DNA from: Flexistipes sp.
GTDB lineage: Bacteria > Chrysiogenota > Deferribacteres > Deferribacterales > Flexistipitaceae
Reading direction: 5' to 3'
Length of the DNA: 64,000 bases
Assembly (NCBI RefSeq): GCF_036172515.1
Contig: NZ_JAXKVW010000008.1
Span: 48,783-112,782 of the forward strand
Position numbers and translations under genes: made by a program. Under the pieces are notes generated by a model that was not told the DNA's origin, made no database searches, and saw nothing but the letters and a program-made list of their open reading frames with translations. Below, in pieces: positions 63,882 through 64,000 of this stretch (positions are counted from its first letter, which is position 1; every line of letters starts with the position of its first letter).

Positions 63882-64000
63882 TGGACTTTCCACCTTTTTC
63901 TACACAAAAAGTTAAGCACATTGCTCCATTTCTTTATAATATAGTTCCAGTTTCTCTCTCGGAGTATTGTATTCAATAGCTGAATGAGTCCTTTTTGAGT
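63882..64000 (-). mobile_element. IS3-family insertion sequence, right end (partial)
   Basis: The right end probably lies near 63882, where TGGACTTTCCACC begins, because IS3-family ends start with TG. A transposase 3' end follows at 63912. GGTGGA-CTT-TCCACC is an internal palindrome at the tip. The rest lies beyond the window, so the left end and target duplication cannot be checked. Confidence 0.7.
63912..64000 (-). CDS. IS3-family transposase (C-terminal fragment at the window edge)
   Basis: Only the last 28 or so residues are present; the stop TAA is at 63912-63914. They read KRTHSAIEYNTPREKLELYY then KEMEQCA, matching the RxHSALGYxTP end of IS3-family (rve/DDE) transposases. The catalytic region is outside the window. 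I called it by hand, as the frame has no start within the window. Confidence 0.82.
   Translation of the reverse strand, partial: SKRTHSAIEYNTPREKLELYYKEMEQCA

Overview
The window looks like chromosomal DNA of an AT-rich (roughly 37-38% GC by eye) diderm bacterium. An LptE-type LPS-assembly lipoprotein, a GlmU-free leuS-lptE-holA cluster, FtsEX-EnvC, a tungstate importer (TupABC) and several flavin/Fe-S oxidoreductases suggest an anaerobic or microaerophilic Gram-negative. My best guess from gene content and protein style is Deferribacterota (Flexistipes/Deferribacter-like); this is inference, with no marker rRNA in the window. No rRNA, tRNA or CRISPR array was found.

Layout. 1-8214 (minus strand) is one tight operon, with genes overlapping or separated by only a few bases. 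In transcription order it encodes a zinc-ribbon membrane protein, a DUF4388/PATAN-type signalling protein, a response regulator with a kinase-like H-box tail, a 68-aa protein, FtsE, FtsX, an EnvC-like amidase activator, a CtpA-type protease and a divergent polysaccharide deacetylase cut by the window start. This is a cell-separation/peptidoglycan operon headed by signalling genes. 8363-11899 (plus) is a tungstate regulon: a HTH-PBP regulator followed by tupA, tupB and tupC, with a perfect hexamer minisatellite between tupA and tupB. 11962-13706 holds two exporters (EamA and LysE families). 13898-19362 holds argS, a SPOR protein, a GH153/PgaB-like hydrolase, protoporphyrinogen oxidase and an isochorismatase-like hydrolase.

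19406-33053 (minus) is a long run: an FAD/Fe-S D-2-hydroxyacid dehydrogenase, a repeat-rich secreted protein, miaB, a bifunctional nuclease, a YhaO/YhaN (SbcD/SbcC-like) pair, an omega-amidase-like nitrilase, a flavoprotein lacking one redox cysteine and an old-yellow-enzyme homologue. 33475-39934 (plus) holds an aldehyde dehydrogenase, an NRDE protein, gdhA and a KaiC-like/PEP-synthase-like fusion. 40255-42448 (minus) is a polar amino-acid ABC importer with an internal hairpin after the binding-protein gene. 42611-50878 holds an ABC-class ATPase, a GNAT, a lytic transglycosylase, sfsA, holA, lptE and leuS.

51382-55884 (minus) is a two-component sodium:solute symporter (small and large subunits) with a cNMP-CBS-DUF294 regulator. 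The large-subunit gene carries an in-frame TAG where the family has Trp. 56322-60092 (plus) is a MoxR-DUF58-transglutaminase operon. 60703-63739 holds a MoaE-like protein, a cold-shock gene with clear promoter and terminator, a DUF2905 protein, queH and a TrpB2-type trpB. The right edge cuts an IS3-family transposase.

The intergenic spaces are rich in repeats of several families: (GGTAAA)n hexamers, TGCTGAG heptamers, CCCCTCC-stem palindromes, a roughly 95-135 bp composite element with a variable hairpin (three copies), and a 154-bp element with 21-bp terminal inverted repeats. These, the amber-interrupted symporter and the signalling genes heading the ftsEX operon are the most unusual things seen.
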